Made by a program: the position numbers and the translations under genes
Shown here: positions 18,050 through 26,619 of the stretch, piece after piece
How the letters are laid out: the number at the start of each line of letters is the position of its first letter
Numbering within the stretch: position 1 is the stretch's first letter
NCBI GenBank assembly: GCA_001898835.1
Contig: MKVM01000003.1
Location: 62,001-126,000 of the forward strand
Length of the DNA stretch: 64,000 nt
Direction: 5' to 3'
Source: Micrococcales bacterium 72-143
Lineage (GTDB): Bacteria; Actinomycetota; Actinomycetes; Actinomycetales; Microbacteriaceae
Notes under the pieces: generated by a model
Told to the model about the DNA's origin: nothing
Databases searched by the model: none
The model's input: only the letters and a program-made list of their open reading frames with translations

Positions 18050-20506
18050 TCAGGCCGAAGTCGCGACGGCGAGCACGGATGCCGCCGCCTCGCGCGCCCG
18101 AGCCGCGGTGGGGGCGGAGGCTGCGGCCTCGGCGGCGGCGCGGCATTCGGCGAGCGTGAGCTGCGCGAGCCGCTCGCCGACGGCGGCGAGCGAGCGCGGC
18201 GACATCGACAGGGAGGTGGCGCCGAGCCCCACGAGCACGGGGGCGAGCTCCGGATCGCCCGCCGCCTCGCCGCACACGCCGACGGGTTTCCCCGCGGCGC
18301 GTCCGGCGTCCCCCGCGGCCGCGATGAGTCGCAGCACGGCCGGCTGCCACGGGTCGTTGAGGTCGGCGACCCCCGCGAGCAGGCGATCGGCGGCCATCGT
18401 GTACTGAGTCAAGTCGTTGGTGCCGATGCTCACGAAGTCGACGACCGCGAAGATCTCGGCCGCGAGGAGCGCCGCCGCCGGCGTCTCGATCATGACGCCG
18501 ACCGTCGACAGGCCCGCTGACCGGCAGCGCTCGGCGAAGTCGCGCGCCTCGTCGACGGTCGCGACCATGGGCGCCATCACCTGCGCCTCCGCCCCGACGT
18601 CTCCCCCGGCGCGGGCGAGCGCCGCGAGCTGATCGGCGAGCAGCTCGGGGTGGCGCGACGCGACGCGCAGGCCGCGTACGCCGAGCGCCGGGTTCTCCTC
18701 GCTGTCGTCGTTCGCGAAGGGCAGCGGCTTGTCGGCGCCCGCGTCGAGCGTCCGCACCACGACCTTGCGGCCCGCGAACGGTGCGAGCACGGCGCGGTAG
18801 GCGTCGACCTGCTCGTCGACGTCGGGGGCCGTGCGCCGGTCGAGGAAGCAGAACTCGGTGCGGAACAGCCCCACCCCCTCCGCGTGCGCGGCGGCGCCGG
18901 CCACGGCATCCGCCGCCGAGCCGACGTTGGCCAGGAGCGGGACCCCGACGCCGTCGGCCGTCACGCCGTGCCCGTCGAACTCGCCCGCCGCGGTGTGCGT
19001 GTTCGCGCGGGTGACCGCATCCGCCGACGGGGACGGGTCGATCGTGCCGGCACCGCCGTCGACGATGACGAGGTCGCCCTCGGCGAGCGTCTCGAGGCCA
19101 CGCACCCCCACGACGGCGGGAAGGCCCAGCGCCCGAGCGATGATCGCGGTGTGCGAGGTGGGGCCGCCGAGCTCGGTCACGAGTGCGACGCAGCTGCTCT
19201 CGGCGAGGGTCGCCGTGTCGGCCGGCGCCAGGTCGTGCGCCACGAGTACGTATGGGTCGTCGCGCATCGGGAGCCCCGGCGACTCGACTCCCTCGAGCCG
19301 GGCCACGATGCGGTCGCGGACGTCGCGGACGTCGGATGCGCGCTCCGCCATGCGCCCGCCGAGCGCGGCGAGCGCCCGCTCGACGGCGGCGGCCGCCTCC
19401 CAGACGGCGCGCGGCGCGCGGCGGCCCTGGTCCCGCACCGCGGCCTCGGCCGCGGCGATGAGCTCGGGATCGGCCGCCATGGCAGCGGAGGCCTCGAGGA
19501 TCGCGACCGCCTCGCCCGTGGTGCGCGCCGCGCGGTCGCGCAACTCGGCCGCCACCTCGGCCGCGGCCGGGGCGACACGCGCCGCTTCGGGTGCGCGCAG
19601 CTCCTCGGACAGCGGTTCACCCTCGGCGGGTTCCGCGACCGCAGCCGCGAGCCGAGCGACCGGCGCGGCGGCCGTGCCCCCGCTGACGCCTCGTCCGTGC
19701 AGCAGCCCATCGTCGCTCACGGCGGGGGGGGTGAACGCCGCCGGTACAGGAACGTCGGAGGGGGGCGTGTCGTCCCCCTCGCCGAAGCCCGTCTCGACGA
19801 GCGCCGCGATCCGGGCGAGCGCGGCCTCCGGCGCCTCGCCGGACGCCAGGAACTCGAGCTCGTCGCCGCCGACCGCCCCCAGCGAGAGCAGGCCCGTCAT
19901 GCTCGCGGCCGACACCGGGGCGCCCGCGGGCGGACGCCGCACGAGCACCTGAGCGCCGGTCGCCGCCACCGCGGCCGCGAGCTCCGCCGCGGGGCGCGCG
20001 TGGAGGCCGAGCCGGTTGCGCAGCACGAGACGCCGGCTGAGCGCGTCGGGGGCCGGCGGTTCGACCGGTTCGGCGGGCGCGGTCGGCTCCTCGCCGAGTT
20101 GCGCCGCCTTCGGGGCCAGCGCGGAGGCCGCCTCCCGCGCGACGGCGTCGAGGCCGGCGCCACCCGCCGCGGACACGGTCGCCGCGAGCAGCCCCTCGAC
20201 GAAGGGGGCGGCCACGAGCCGCGCGGGCACCGTGCTGGTGCGCAGTTCGAGGGCGAGCTCCGCGCTCAGCACCGCGGAACCGAGATCCATGAGCACGAGC
20301 ACCCCGTCGCTGTGCTCCGCGAGGGCGTCGACGGCCTCGGCGACGCGGGTCGCATCCGTTCCGAGGATCGGTGCGCCCTCCGCGTCCACTCCGGCGCCCG
20401 CGGCGATCCGGGTGGGGGGAGCGCCGGCGGGCACCATCTGGTGGGCGAGCTGCTCCGCCGCCTCGGCCAGCGCGACGCTATGCGAGACGATGACGATGCC
20501 GATCAT
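18050..20506 (-). CDS. dhaM: PTS-dependent dihydroxyacetone kinase phosphotransferase DhaM fused to HPr and full-length Enzyme I
   Basis: An 818-residue phosphoryl relay protein that passes phosphate from PEP to the ADP bound on DhaL. Domains in order: mannose-type EIIA (about 1-130, active His9 in IVIVSHS), HPr (about 155-245, active His in RLGLHARPAAEL), and Enzyme I (about 275-818) with the active His in GGPTSHTAI (near 447), RTEFCFLDR (near 550) and the PEP-site Cys in GVCGEAAGD (near 744). The well-known E. coli DhaM has only a truncated Enzyme I; here the PEP-binding barrel appears complete, so this protein could feed DHA kinase on its own. The ATG at 20506 follows the dhaL stop by one nucleotide. 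Confidence 0.94.
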   Translation of the reverse strand: MIGIVIVSHSVALAEAAEQLAHQMVPAGAPPTRIAAGAGVDAEGAPILGTDATRVAEAVDALAEHSDGVLVLMDLGSAVLSAELALELRTSTVPARLVAAPFVEGLLAATVSAAGGAGLDAVAREAASALAPKAAQLGEEPTAPAEPVEPPAPDALSRRLVLRNRLGLHARPAAELAAAVAATGAQVLVRRPPAGAPVSAASMTGLLSLGAVGGDELEFLASGEAPEAALARIAALVETGFGEGDDTPPSDVPVPAAFTPPAVSDDGLLHGRGVSGGTAAAPVARLAAAVAEPAEGEPLSEELRAPEAARVAPAAAEVAAELRDRAARTTGEAVAILEASAAMAADPELIAAAEAAVRDQGRRAPRAVWEAAAAVERALAALGGRMAERASDVRDVRDRIVARLEGVESPGLPMRDDPYVLVAHDLAPADTATLAESSCVALVTELGGPTSHTAIIARALGLPAVVGVRGLETLAEGDLVIVDGGAGTIDPSPSADAVTRANTHTAAGEFDGHGVTADGVGVPLLANVGSAADAVAGAAAHAEGVGLFRTEFCFLDRRTAPDVDEQVDAYRAVLAPFAGRKVVVRTLDAGADKPLPFANDDSEENPALGVRGLRVASRHPELLADQLAALARAGGDVGAEAQVMAPMVATVDEARDFAERCRSAGLSTVGVMIETPAAALLAAEIFAVVDFVSIGTNDLTQYTMAADRLLAGVADLNDPWQPAVLRLIAAAGDAGRAAGKPVGVCGEAAGDPELAPVLVGLGATSLSMSPRSLAAVGERLAQLTLAECRAAAEAAASAPTAARAREAAASVLAVATSA

Positions 20507-20507
20507 G

Positions 20508-21161
20508 TCAGGTCCGCGACACCGTCTCGGCGAGCGTCTCGAAGAGGATCGCGGCGGACGCGGCACCCGGATCGAGGTGCCCGGCGCTTCGCTCCCCGAG
20601 GTAGCTGGCGCGCCCCTTCCGCGCGACGAGCGGGAGGGTTGCGTCGCGTCCGGCCGCGGCGGCGTCGGCCGCCGCGCGCGTCGCGTCGGCGAGCGAGACG
20701 CCGGCTGCGATCGAGGCGTCCATGGCGTCGATCGCCGGTGCGATGGCATCGAACATGGTCTTGTCGCCCGCCTCCGCCTTGCCGCGCGCGACGATGCCGT
20801 CGAGCCCGGCGCGCAGGGCCGCCGCGAGCGCGGACCCGTCGAGTGACGGGACCGCGCCCGCGGCCATGCCCATCCGCAGGAAGAGGGTTCCGTAGAGCGG
20901 TCCGCTCGCGCCCCCGACGGAGCTGACGAGGGTCATCCCGACGGCCTTGAACAGCTCGTCGACCGTCGCCGGTCGACCCTGCTCGAGCTTGGCCGTCACG
21001 GCCGCCATCCCGCGCGCCATGTTGGCGCCGTGGTCGGCGTCGCCGATCGCCGAGTCGAGCTCGGTCAGCCAGGCGCGTTGCTCGGTCACGGCCGCCTCGA
21101 ACGCTTCGAGCCAGTCCGCGAGGCGGTCGATGGTCAGGATGTCGTCGCTCATGATGGTCAT
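20508..21161 (-). CDS. dhaL: Dihydroxyacetone kinase, ADP-binding subunit DhaL
   Basis: The nucleotide-binding subunit of PTS-dependent DHA kinase; bound ADP is rephosphorylated by DhaM and donates phosphate to DHA on DhaK. It has 217 residues from the ATG at 21161 (MTIMSDDIL), with an alternative in-frame ATG at 21152; GGGAAGAG lies close upstream of the first. The metal-binding motif is ELDSAIGDADHGANM, followed by GGASGPLYGTLFLR and a C-terminal AGRDATLPLVARKGRASYLG helix pair, all typical of the family. It lies 22 bp after dhaK in the same operon. Confidence 0.95.
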   Translation of the reverse strand: MTIMSDDILTIDRLADWLEAFEAAVTEQRAWLTELDSAIGDADHGANMARGMAAVTAKLEQGRPATVDELFKAVGMTLVSSVGGASGPLYGTLFLRMGMAAGAVPSLDGSALAAALRAGLDGIVARGKAEAGDKTMFDAIAPAIDAMDASIAAGVSLADATRAAADAAAAGRDATLPLVARKGRASYLGERSAGHLDPGAASAAILFETLAETVSRT

Positions 21162-21183
21162 TCTCTTCCCATGGAGTCGTCGT

Positions 21184-22179
21184 TCACAGGCCCCAGCGCA
21201 GTCCCGGCGTACTGACGGGCGCATCCCAGAGCCGCAGGAGCTCGTCGTCGGCCTTCAGCACGGTGACGGAGCATCCGGCCATGTCGAGCGAGGTGATGTA
21301 GTTGCCGACGAGGCTGCGCGCCACGGTCACCCCCGCCTTCTCGAGGAGCGCGGCGACCTCGCCGTACATGAGGTACAGCTCGATGAGCGGCGAGCCGCCC
21401 ATGCCGTTGAGCATCACGATCGTCGGCCCCGTCGTGAAGTCGAGGTCGGCGAGGATCGGCTCGACGAGCTGCTCGGCGATCTCGCGCGCGGGCGCGAGCG
21501 GAACGCGGTGACGTCCCGGCTCGCCATGGATGCCGATGCCGATCTCCATCTGGTCGTCGGGCAGGTCGAAGGTCGGCTTGCCCGCAGCGGGCACCGTGCA
21601 GCTCGTGAGCGCCATGCCCATCGACCGGCCGCCCGCGTTGACCTTCTCGGCGATCGCGAGCACGCTCGCGAGGTCGCGCCCCTCCTCGGCCGCGGCGCCG
21701 ACGATCTTCTCGAGGAGCACCGTCACCCCGACCCCTCGGCGTCCGGCTGTCCAGGTCGAGTCCTGCACGGCGACGTCGTCGTCGGTCACGATCGTCGCGA
21801 CCTGCACGCCGTCCGCCGCGGCGAGCTCGGCGGCCATCTCGAAGTTCATGACGTCGCCCGTGTAGTTCTTGACGATGTGCAGCACGCCGCCGCCGCGGTT
21901 CACCGCGAGGGTGGCCGCCTGCATCTGGTCGGGGGTCGGCGAGGTGAAGACCTCTCCGGCGCAGGCGGCGTCCAGCATCCCGAGCCCCACGAAACCGCCG
22001 TGGAGCGGCTCGTGTCCGGAGCCGCCGCCCGAGATGAGGGCGACCTTGCCGTCGGCCTTGGGGGTGCCGCGGTAGATGACGCGGTTCTCGAAGTCGACGG
22101 AGAGCTCCGGATGCGCTGCCGCGACTCCGCGCAGCGACTCGATGAGCACGTCCTCGGGGGCGTTGATGAGCTTCTTCAT
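21184..22179 (-). CDS. dhaK: Dihydroxyacetone kinase, substrate-binding subunit DhaK
   Basis: Binds dihydroxyacetone covalently and accepts phosphate to give DHAP. It has 331 residues. [14 protein letters not shown] lies near residue 50, [14 protein letters not shown] near 100, and GIGIHGEPG carries the His that forms the hemiaminal with DHA near 213. The start at 22179 overlaps the aquaporin stop (ATGA) and has a perfect AGGAGGT site upstream, so it is coupled to and probably expressed more strongly than glpF. The organism must obtain DHA from outside or from a glycerol dehydrogenase encoded elsewhere, since none is in this cluster. Confidence 0.96.
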   Translation of the reverse strand: MKKLINAPEDVLIESLRGVAAAHPELSVDFENRVIYRGTPKADGKVALISGGGSGHEPLHGGFVGLGMLDAACAGEVFTSPTPDQMQAATLAVNRGGGVLHIVKNYTGDVMNFEMAAELAAADGVQVATIVTDDDVAVQDSTWTAGRRGVGVTVLLEKIVGAAAEEGRDLASVLAIAEKVNAGGRSMGMALTSCTVPAAGKPTFDLPDDQMEIGIGIHGEPGRHRVPLAPAREIAEQLVEPILADLDFTTGPTIVMLNGMGGSPLIELYLMYGEVAALLEKAGVTVARSLVGNYITSLDMAGCSVTVLKADDELLRLWDAPVSTPGLRWGL

Positions 22180-22919
22180 GCGGAGACCTCCTCCTTCTTC
22201 GCGGCCCGGTCGGCCGCGGTGTGTGCGATGAGCCCGAACGCGAGCGCGGCGAGCACGCCGGCGAGCAGCTCGGAGACGATGTACACCCAGTACTGCTCCC
22301 AGTGCACGGTGCCGCCGAGCAGCGACTGCACGATCATGGGGCCGGTGGTACGCGCCGGGTTGATGGATGCTCCCGTGGTGGGGGCGACCGGGATGATCGC
22401 GGCGAACACGACGAACCCGATCGCGAGACCGGCCCAGCCGGGTGCGGCCTTGCGGTAGATCACGCCGAACACCGCGAACACCAGCAGGAAGGTGCCGATG
22501 AACTCGGCGAAGAACGCCTGCGGGATGGGGGTGTCCTCGGCGTAGGCGGCGACCCCGAGTCCCGCGTCGACGGCCTTCTGGCCGAGCACGCCGGCGATCG
22601 CGAAGGAGCCGGCGATCGCGCCGATCACCTGCGCGACGAGGTAGGCGGGGACGAGTTTCCACGGGAACTTGCCGGTGGCCGCGAGCCCGACGGTGACCGC
22701 GGGGTTGATGTGGTTGCCGGAGATGTAGCCGAACACGTAGACCGTGACGACGACGATCGTCCCGAACGCGAGCGAGATGACGCCGAGCTCGGCGCCGGTG
22801 AAGGGCTGGTCGCCCCGTGCGATCGCGAGCGCCGGCACGGAGCCGACCCCGACGAACACGAGAAAGGCCGTGCCCAGGAACTCTGCGGCGAGCTTCTGCC
22901 ACAGGCGGTTCTCATCCAT
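22176..22919 (-). CDS. glpF: MIP family aquaglyceroporin
   Basis: A 247-residue six-helix channel with both hallmark half-helix motifs: GNHINPAVTVGL (NPA near residue 65) and GASINPARTTGP (NPAR near 185). In an operon with dhaKLM it most likely admits glycerol or dihydroxyacetone. The ATG at 22919 (MDENRLWQKLAAEFLG) has AAGGAG seven nucleotides upstream. A 17-bp palindrome 41 bp upstream probably binds the divergently encoded IclR regulator. Whether it is a glycerol channel or a water channel is judged from context. Confidence 0.92.
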   Translation of the reverse strand: MDENRLWQKLAAEFLGTAFLVFVGVGSVPALAIARGDQPFTGAELGVISLAFGTIVVVTVYVFGYISGNHINPAVTVGLAATGKFPWKLVPAYLVAQVIGAIAGSFAIAGVLGQKAVDAGLGVAAYAEDTPIPQAFFAEFIGTFLLVFAVFGVIYRKAAPGWAGLAIGFVVFAAIIPVAPTTGASINPARTTGPMIVQSLLGGTVHWEQYWVYIVSELLAGVLAALAFGLIAHTAADRAAKKEEVSA

Positions 22920-22959
22920 ATGTACTCCTTCGGACATGTGGGGTAGATGATCGAACGGA

Positions 22960-22976
22960 ATTCGACAATGTCGAAT
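22960..22976. promoter_or_regulatory. Palindromic operator between glpF-dhaKLM and the IclR gene
   Basis: ATTCGACAATGTCGAAT is a perfect 8-1-8 inverted repeat, 41 bp upstream of glpF and 86 bp upstream of the IclR regulator. TCGAAC flanks it on both sides (22951 and 22987), which may be extra half-sites. The position and length fit an IclR-family operator controlling both directions. Confidence 0.65.
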
Positions 22977-23061
22977 ATCGTCCTCAATCGAACGCATGTC
23001 AAGGGGAATCGCAGAACGGCATCCGGCCCCATAATGGAACGACCTCCGGAGGGACGACGAC

Positions 23062-23829
23062 GTGATCCAGGCCATCGATCGGGCTGCGCGGGTGCTGCAG
23101 TCGCTGCAGGGCGCCCGCCATCTCGGCATCACCGAGCTCGCCGCCGCCCTCGAGCTCCCCCCGTCGACCGTGCACGGCATCGTCAAGTCGCTGCAGGAGC
23201 ACGGCCTCGTCGCCAAGGAGCGCGGTGGCAACCGCTACATGCTCGGTCCCGCCCTCGTGAAGCTCAGCAATGTCTACCTCGACACCCTCGACGTGCGCGC
23301 CCGCGCGATGCGCTGGACGCGCGAGCTCGCGAGGCGTACCGGCCTCGCGGTACGCCTCGGCGTCGAGCTGTTCGACGAGGTGCTCGTGATCCACCACAAC
23401 CGCCGCCCGGACGGCAGCCAGCAGATGCTCGAGACCGGCATGACGATCCCCGCCCACGCCTCCGCGATGGGGAAGGTGCTGCTCGCCTACGACGAGGAGT
23501 ACCAGACGGTCGTGCTGGGACGGCCGCTGCCGAGCCTCACCGGCGACACCATCACCGACCCCGCGCAGCTCACGCTCGCGCTCGCCGGGATCGCCGACCG
23601 CGGCTTCGCGACGGAAGAGGACGAGGCGGTGCTCGGCGAGTCGTCGGTCGCCTCACCGGTATCCGACGCATCCGGCGAGGTCGTCGCCGCGGTGGCCGTC
23701 GTGCTGCCCTCGAGCGAGTGGCCCCCGGCGGATGGGGTGCTCAACGACCTCCGGGAGACCTCGCGCAACATCTCCCGCGAGCTCGGCGCCACCACGTGGC
23801 CGCCGCGGGTCGCGCCCCGAGCCGACTGA
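23062..23829 (+). CDS. IclR family transcriptional regulator
   Basis: A 255-residue regulator. The N-terminal winged helix (residues about 1-65) includes LGITELAAALELPPSTVHGI; the C-terminal GAF-like effector domain (about 75-245) contains the PAHASAMGKVLLA segment diagnostic of the family. The GTG at 23062 has GGAGGGA upstream. It is divergent from glpF-dhaKLM, recalling GylR control of glycerol use in Streptomyces, so glycerol, DHA or a phosphorylated product is the likely effector. That link is inferred from context. Confidence 0.93.
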   Translation: MIQAIDRAARVLQSLQGARHLGITELAAALELPPSTVHGIVKSLQEHGLVAKERGGNRYMLGPALVKLSNVYLDTLDVRARAMRWTRELARRTGLAVRLGVELFDEVLVIHHNRRPDGSQQMLETGMTIPAHASAMGKVLLAYDEEYQTVVLGRPLPSLTGDTITDPAQLTLALAGIADRGFATEEDEAVLGESSVASPVSDASGEVVAAVAVVLPSSEWPPADGVLNDLRETSRNISRELGATTWPPRVAPRAD

Positions 23830-23845
23830 GCGGCTCCTCAGCTTC

Positions 23846-25402
23846 TCAGCACTTGGGGTCCGCGCTCGGCACCTTGCCCGAGATCAGGTAGGCGTCGACC
23901 GTGTCGTCGATGCAGGCGACCCCCTGCGCGTAGATGGTGTGCCCCTCGCCGTTGTAGGTGACGAGGAACCCGCTCGAGAGCTGCTTCGCGAGCGACTGCG
24001 CGTTCGCGTACGGGGTCGCCGGGTCGTTCGTGGTGCCGATGACCATGATGGGCGCCGCACCGGCCGCGGTGAAGCTGTCCGGCAGCTTCGCGGTGGGCAC
24101 GGGCCAGTTCGTGCACACGGCCTTCAGCACCGCGTAGTCGTCGTAGGCGGCGTAGCGGCCGAGGATGGGGGCGGCCGCGTCGATCCTCTCGAGCCCCGCG
24201 AAGACGTCGACCCCGTCGTCGGCGAGCGTGCCCTCGTCGCACGTGACCGCCGTGTAGATGTCCATCGAGTTGTCGGCGTAGCCGCCCGGATCGCGGCCGT
24301 TGTAGGCGTCGGCGTAGACGAACACCGTGTCGGCGTCGCCCTTGCGCAGCTGGGTGAACAGCGTCGAGAGCTCCGGCCAGTAGCTCTCCGAGTAGAGCGT
24401 GAAGATGATGCCGGTCGCGACCGTGGCGGAGTCGAGCACACGCCCGTCGGATGCCGTGAAGCGCCGCGCGTCGACGGTGTCGAGCATCTGCCGCACCGAC
24501 TGCAGCGACGCATCCACGCTGCCGCCGAACGGGCAGCCGGACTGCTGCAGGCACCACTCCATGTAGGCGCGCAGCCCCGAGTCGAAGCCGGCCATCTGGG
24601 TCGCGAGGGCGTCGAGGTCGCCCACCGTGGGATCGACGGCGCCGTCGAGCACCATCCGCCCCACCTTCTTCGGGAAGAGCTCGGCGTACATCGTGCCGAG
24701 GTAGGTGCCGTAGGAGTAGCCGAGGTAGTGCAGCTCGGTGTCGCCGAGCACCGCGCGGATGACGTCCATGTCGCGCGCGACGGATGCGGCGTCGAGGTGG
24801 CCGAGGAGGGCGCCGGTGTTCTGCTCGCACGCGGCCGCCCAGTCCTTCGCGCGGCCGGTGAGCTCGTCGTACCAGCCCTGCGTGCCGTACGCCGAGGAGT
24901 AGGTGCCGTAGAGCCACTCGTCCTGGTCGGCTGAGTCGGTATAGCACGCGACGGGGCTCGAGTGGTTCACGCCGCGGGGGTCGAAGCCGATGATGTCGTA
25001 CTTCGCGAGCACCTGGGAGCTCACGATGTAGTTCACCGAGTCGTGCACGAAGTCGTATCCCGAGCCGCCGGGGCCGCCGGGGTTGATGAGCAGCGAGCCG
25101 AGCGGGGTGCCCTTCGCCTTGTGGCGGGCGACGGCGATCTGGATGGTGTCGCCGGCGGGGTCGTCCCAGTCGAGCGGAACGGTGAACTCCGCGCAGTCGA
25201 TGCCGCTCGCACCGCAGCCCGACCAGGCGACGTCCTGCGTGTAGTACTGCTCGAGCTCGGCGGCGACGTCCTCGCCGGTGGGCCCCGGACGGTCACCGCC
25301 CCCTCCGCCGCCACCGGGGAAGAACGGCAGGATGCCGCATCCGCTGAGCGCGAGGGCGGCGGCGAGCACGACAGCGAGGGCGCCGAGGCGGCGGGTGGTC
25401 AT
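23846..25402 (-). CDS. Secreted alpha/beta hydrolase lipoprotein, tripeptidyl-aminopeptidase-like
   Basis: A 518-residue exported hydrolase. A lipoprotein signal peptide ends in ALSGC at about residue 20-22, followed by a Gly-rich linker. The alpha/beta-hydrolase core shows the oxyanion segment LLINPGGPGGSG, nucleophile elbow GYSYGT with the catalytic Ser, Asp in GTTNDPATPY and His in NGEGHTIYA; the last two lie in a TAP-like C-terminal domain. Several Cys residues suggest disulfides. The family releases N-terminal tri- or smaller peptides, though some members act on esters. The ATG at 25402 follows TAGGCT by 6 nt (leaderless). It is convergent with the IclR gene. Confidence 0.9.
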   Translation of the reverse strand: MTTRRLGALAVVLAAALALSGCGILPFFPGGGGGGGDRPGPTGEDVAAELEQYYTQDVAWSGCGASGIDCAEFTVPLDWDDPAGDTIQIAVARHKAKGTPLGSLLINPGGPGGSGYDFVHDSVNYIVSSQVLAKYDIIGFDPRGVNHSSPVACYTDSADQDEWLYGTYSSAYGTQGWYDELTGRAKDWAAACEQNTGALLGHLDAASVARDMDVIRAVLGDTELHYLGYSYGTYLGTMYAELFPKKVGRMVLDGAVDPTVGDLDALATQMAGFDSGLRAYMEWCLQQSGCPFGGSVDASLQSVRQMLDTVDARRFTASDGRVLDSATVATGIIFTLYSESYWPELSTLFTQLRKGDADTVFVYADAYNGRDPGGYADNSMDIYTAVTCDEGTLADDGVDVFAGLERIDAAAPILGRYAAYDDYAVLKAVCTNWPVPTAKLPDSFTAAGAAPIMVIGTTNDPATPYANAQSLAKQLSSGFLVTYNGEGHTIYAQGVACIDDTVDAYLISGKVPSADPKC

Positions 25403-25408
25403 GCGCTC

Positions 25409-25414
25409 AGCCTA
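25409..25414 (-). promoter_or_regulatory. -10 hexamer TAGGCT, leaderless promoter
   Basis: TAGGCT ends exactly 6 nt before the ATG of the secreted hydrolase. Confidence 0.55.
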
Positions 25415-25449
25415 CGTGCTGGTTGACGCAGGTCCGGTTGCCGCTCGGC

Positions 25450-25455
25450 TAGCAT
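25450..25455 (+). promoter_or_regulatory. -10 hexamer TAGCAT before the LacI-family gene
   Basis: TAGCAT ends 7 nt before the GTG at 25463. Because the hexamer overlaps an in-frame ATG at 25454, the GTG is the better start. Confidence 0.5.
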
Positions 25456-25462
25456 GCCGAGC

Positions 25463-26488
25463 GTGGACGGGGATCGACGCGTCACGCTGCTCGAGGTCGC
25501 GCAGCGGGCGGAGGTGAGCCTCAAGACGGCGCATCGGGCGCTCACCGGCGAGGGCCCAGTGAAGGATTCGACGCGCGAGCGGGTGCGGCAGGCGGCGCGC
25601 GAGCTCGGCTACCGCTTCAACGCCTCGGCGAGCATGCTCAAGCGCGGGGTGAGCATGCGGGTGATCGCGCTCGTGGTCTCCGACCTGCAGAACCCTTTCT
25701 ACAGCCGGATCGCGAGCGGTATGGAAGAGGTGCTGCGCGAGCACGGGATCGGCCTCGTGCTCGCCAACTCCGACGAGGACCCGGTGCTGGAGCGGCAGCT
25801 CATCGACGGCTTCACGGCGCAGCGCGTGGACGCGATCGTGGTCGTCTCGACGGCGATCGAGCACGGCGGGCTCGCGATGGTGCAGACCACGACCCCGCTC
25901 GTGTTCGTCGACCGCGCGCCCGTGGGCCTCGACGCCGATGCGGTGCTGCTCGACGACGCCGCGGGGATCGCGACCGCCGTCGAGCACCTCTATGCCCACG
26001 GGCACCGGCGCATCGGATTCGTGGGCGACTATCCGCGGCTGCAGACGGCGCGGGATCGCGTGGAGGCGTTCATCGCGACGGCGGAGCGCCTCGGTGCGGA
26101 GACGCCGCGCGACTACATCCGCACCGGCGGTCACGATGCGGCGACGGCGCGGCAGCTGACCCGCACGCTGCTCGAGGCGGCGACACCGCCGACGGCGCTC
26201 GTCGCCGCCAACAACCGGGTCGCGGTGGGCACGCTCGAGGCGGCGTTCACGACCTCCGCACGCATCGCGCTCGTGGGCTTCGACGACTTCGAGCTCGCCG
26301 AGGCGCTCGGTGTGACGGTCGTTCGGCACGACGCCGCCCAGCTGGGTCGGGAGGCCGCCCGGCTCGCGCTCGAGGAGCACGTGCCGACGCGTGAGCCGAA
26401 ACGGATCCTGGTGCCCACGACGCTCGTGCCGCGCGGTTCCGGCGAGGTCCGGCCGGGGGAGCTGCGCCGCATCCGCGTCGAGTGGTGA
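25463..26488 (+). CDS. LacI family transcriptional regulator
   Basis: A 341-residue repressor. The N-terminal helix-turn-helix is VTLLEVAQRAEVSLKTAHRA with the hinge region after it, and residues about 60-325 form the periplasmic-binding-protein-like effector domain (VIALVVSDLQNPFYSRIASG, then HGHRRIGFVGD). It stands just before, and in the same direction as, a sugar ABC importer whose promoter carries two overlapping LacI-type operators, so it most likely represses that operon until the sugar is present. The GTG at 25463 was chosen from the -10 position; the ATG at 25454 is the alternative. Confidence 0.93.
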   Translation: MDGDRRVTLLEVAQRAEVSLKTAHRALTGEGPVKDSTRERVRQAARELGYRFNASASMLKRGVSMRVIALVVSDLQNPFYSRIASGMEEVLREHGIGLVLANSDEDPVLERQLIDGFTAQRVDAIVVVSTAIEHGGLAMVQTTTPLVFVDRAPVGLDADAVLLDDAAGIATAVEHLYAHGHRRIGFVGDYPRLQTARDRVEAFIATAERLGAETPRDYIRTGGHDAATARQLTRTLLEAATPPTALVAANNRVAVGTLEAAFTTSARIALVGFDDFELAEALGVTVVRHDAAQLGREAARLALEEHVPTREPKRILVPTTLVPRGSGEVRPGELRRIRVEW

Positions 26489-26531
26489 CGACGGGGCGCG
26501 GGTCCCGTCGCCCGGCTCTTCGCGCCCCAAG

Positions 26532-26561
26532 ATGACAACCTTGACATGACAAGGTTGTCAT
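26532..26561. promoter_or_regulatory. Two overlapping LacI-type operators over a -35-like hexamer
   Basis: ATGACAACCTTGACAT (26532-26547) and ATGACAAGGTTGTCAT (26546-26561) overlap by two bases; together they also make a 12-bp inverted repeat with a 6-bp spacer. TTGACA at 26541-26546, a consensus -35, lies inside, so a bound repressor would block the promoter of the sugar importer starting at 26620. Confidence 0.8.
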
Positions 26562-26619
26562 GCTTGACTCGCCCCGGCCGTTCATCGACGTGCGGCTCAC
26601 AGCATCCAACGGAGGATCC

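Noticed and set aside
23826-23841. Hairpin terminator between the IclR gene and the secreted hydrolase
   Set aside because: CTGAG and CTCAG can pair but the stem is only five base pairs with a GC-poor loop match; too weak to call.
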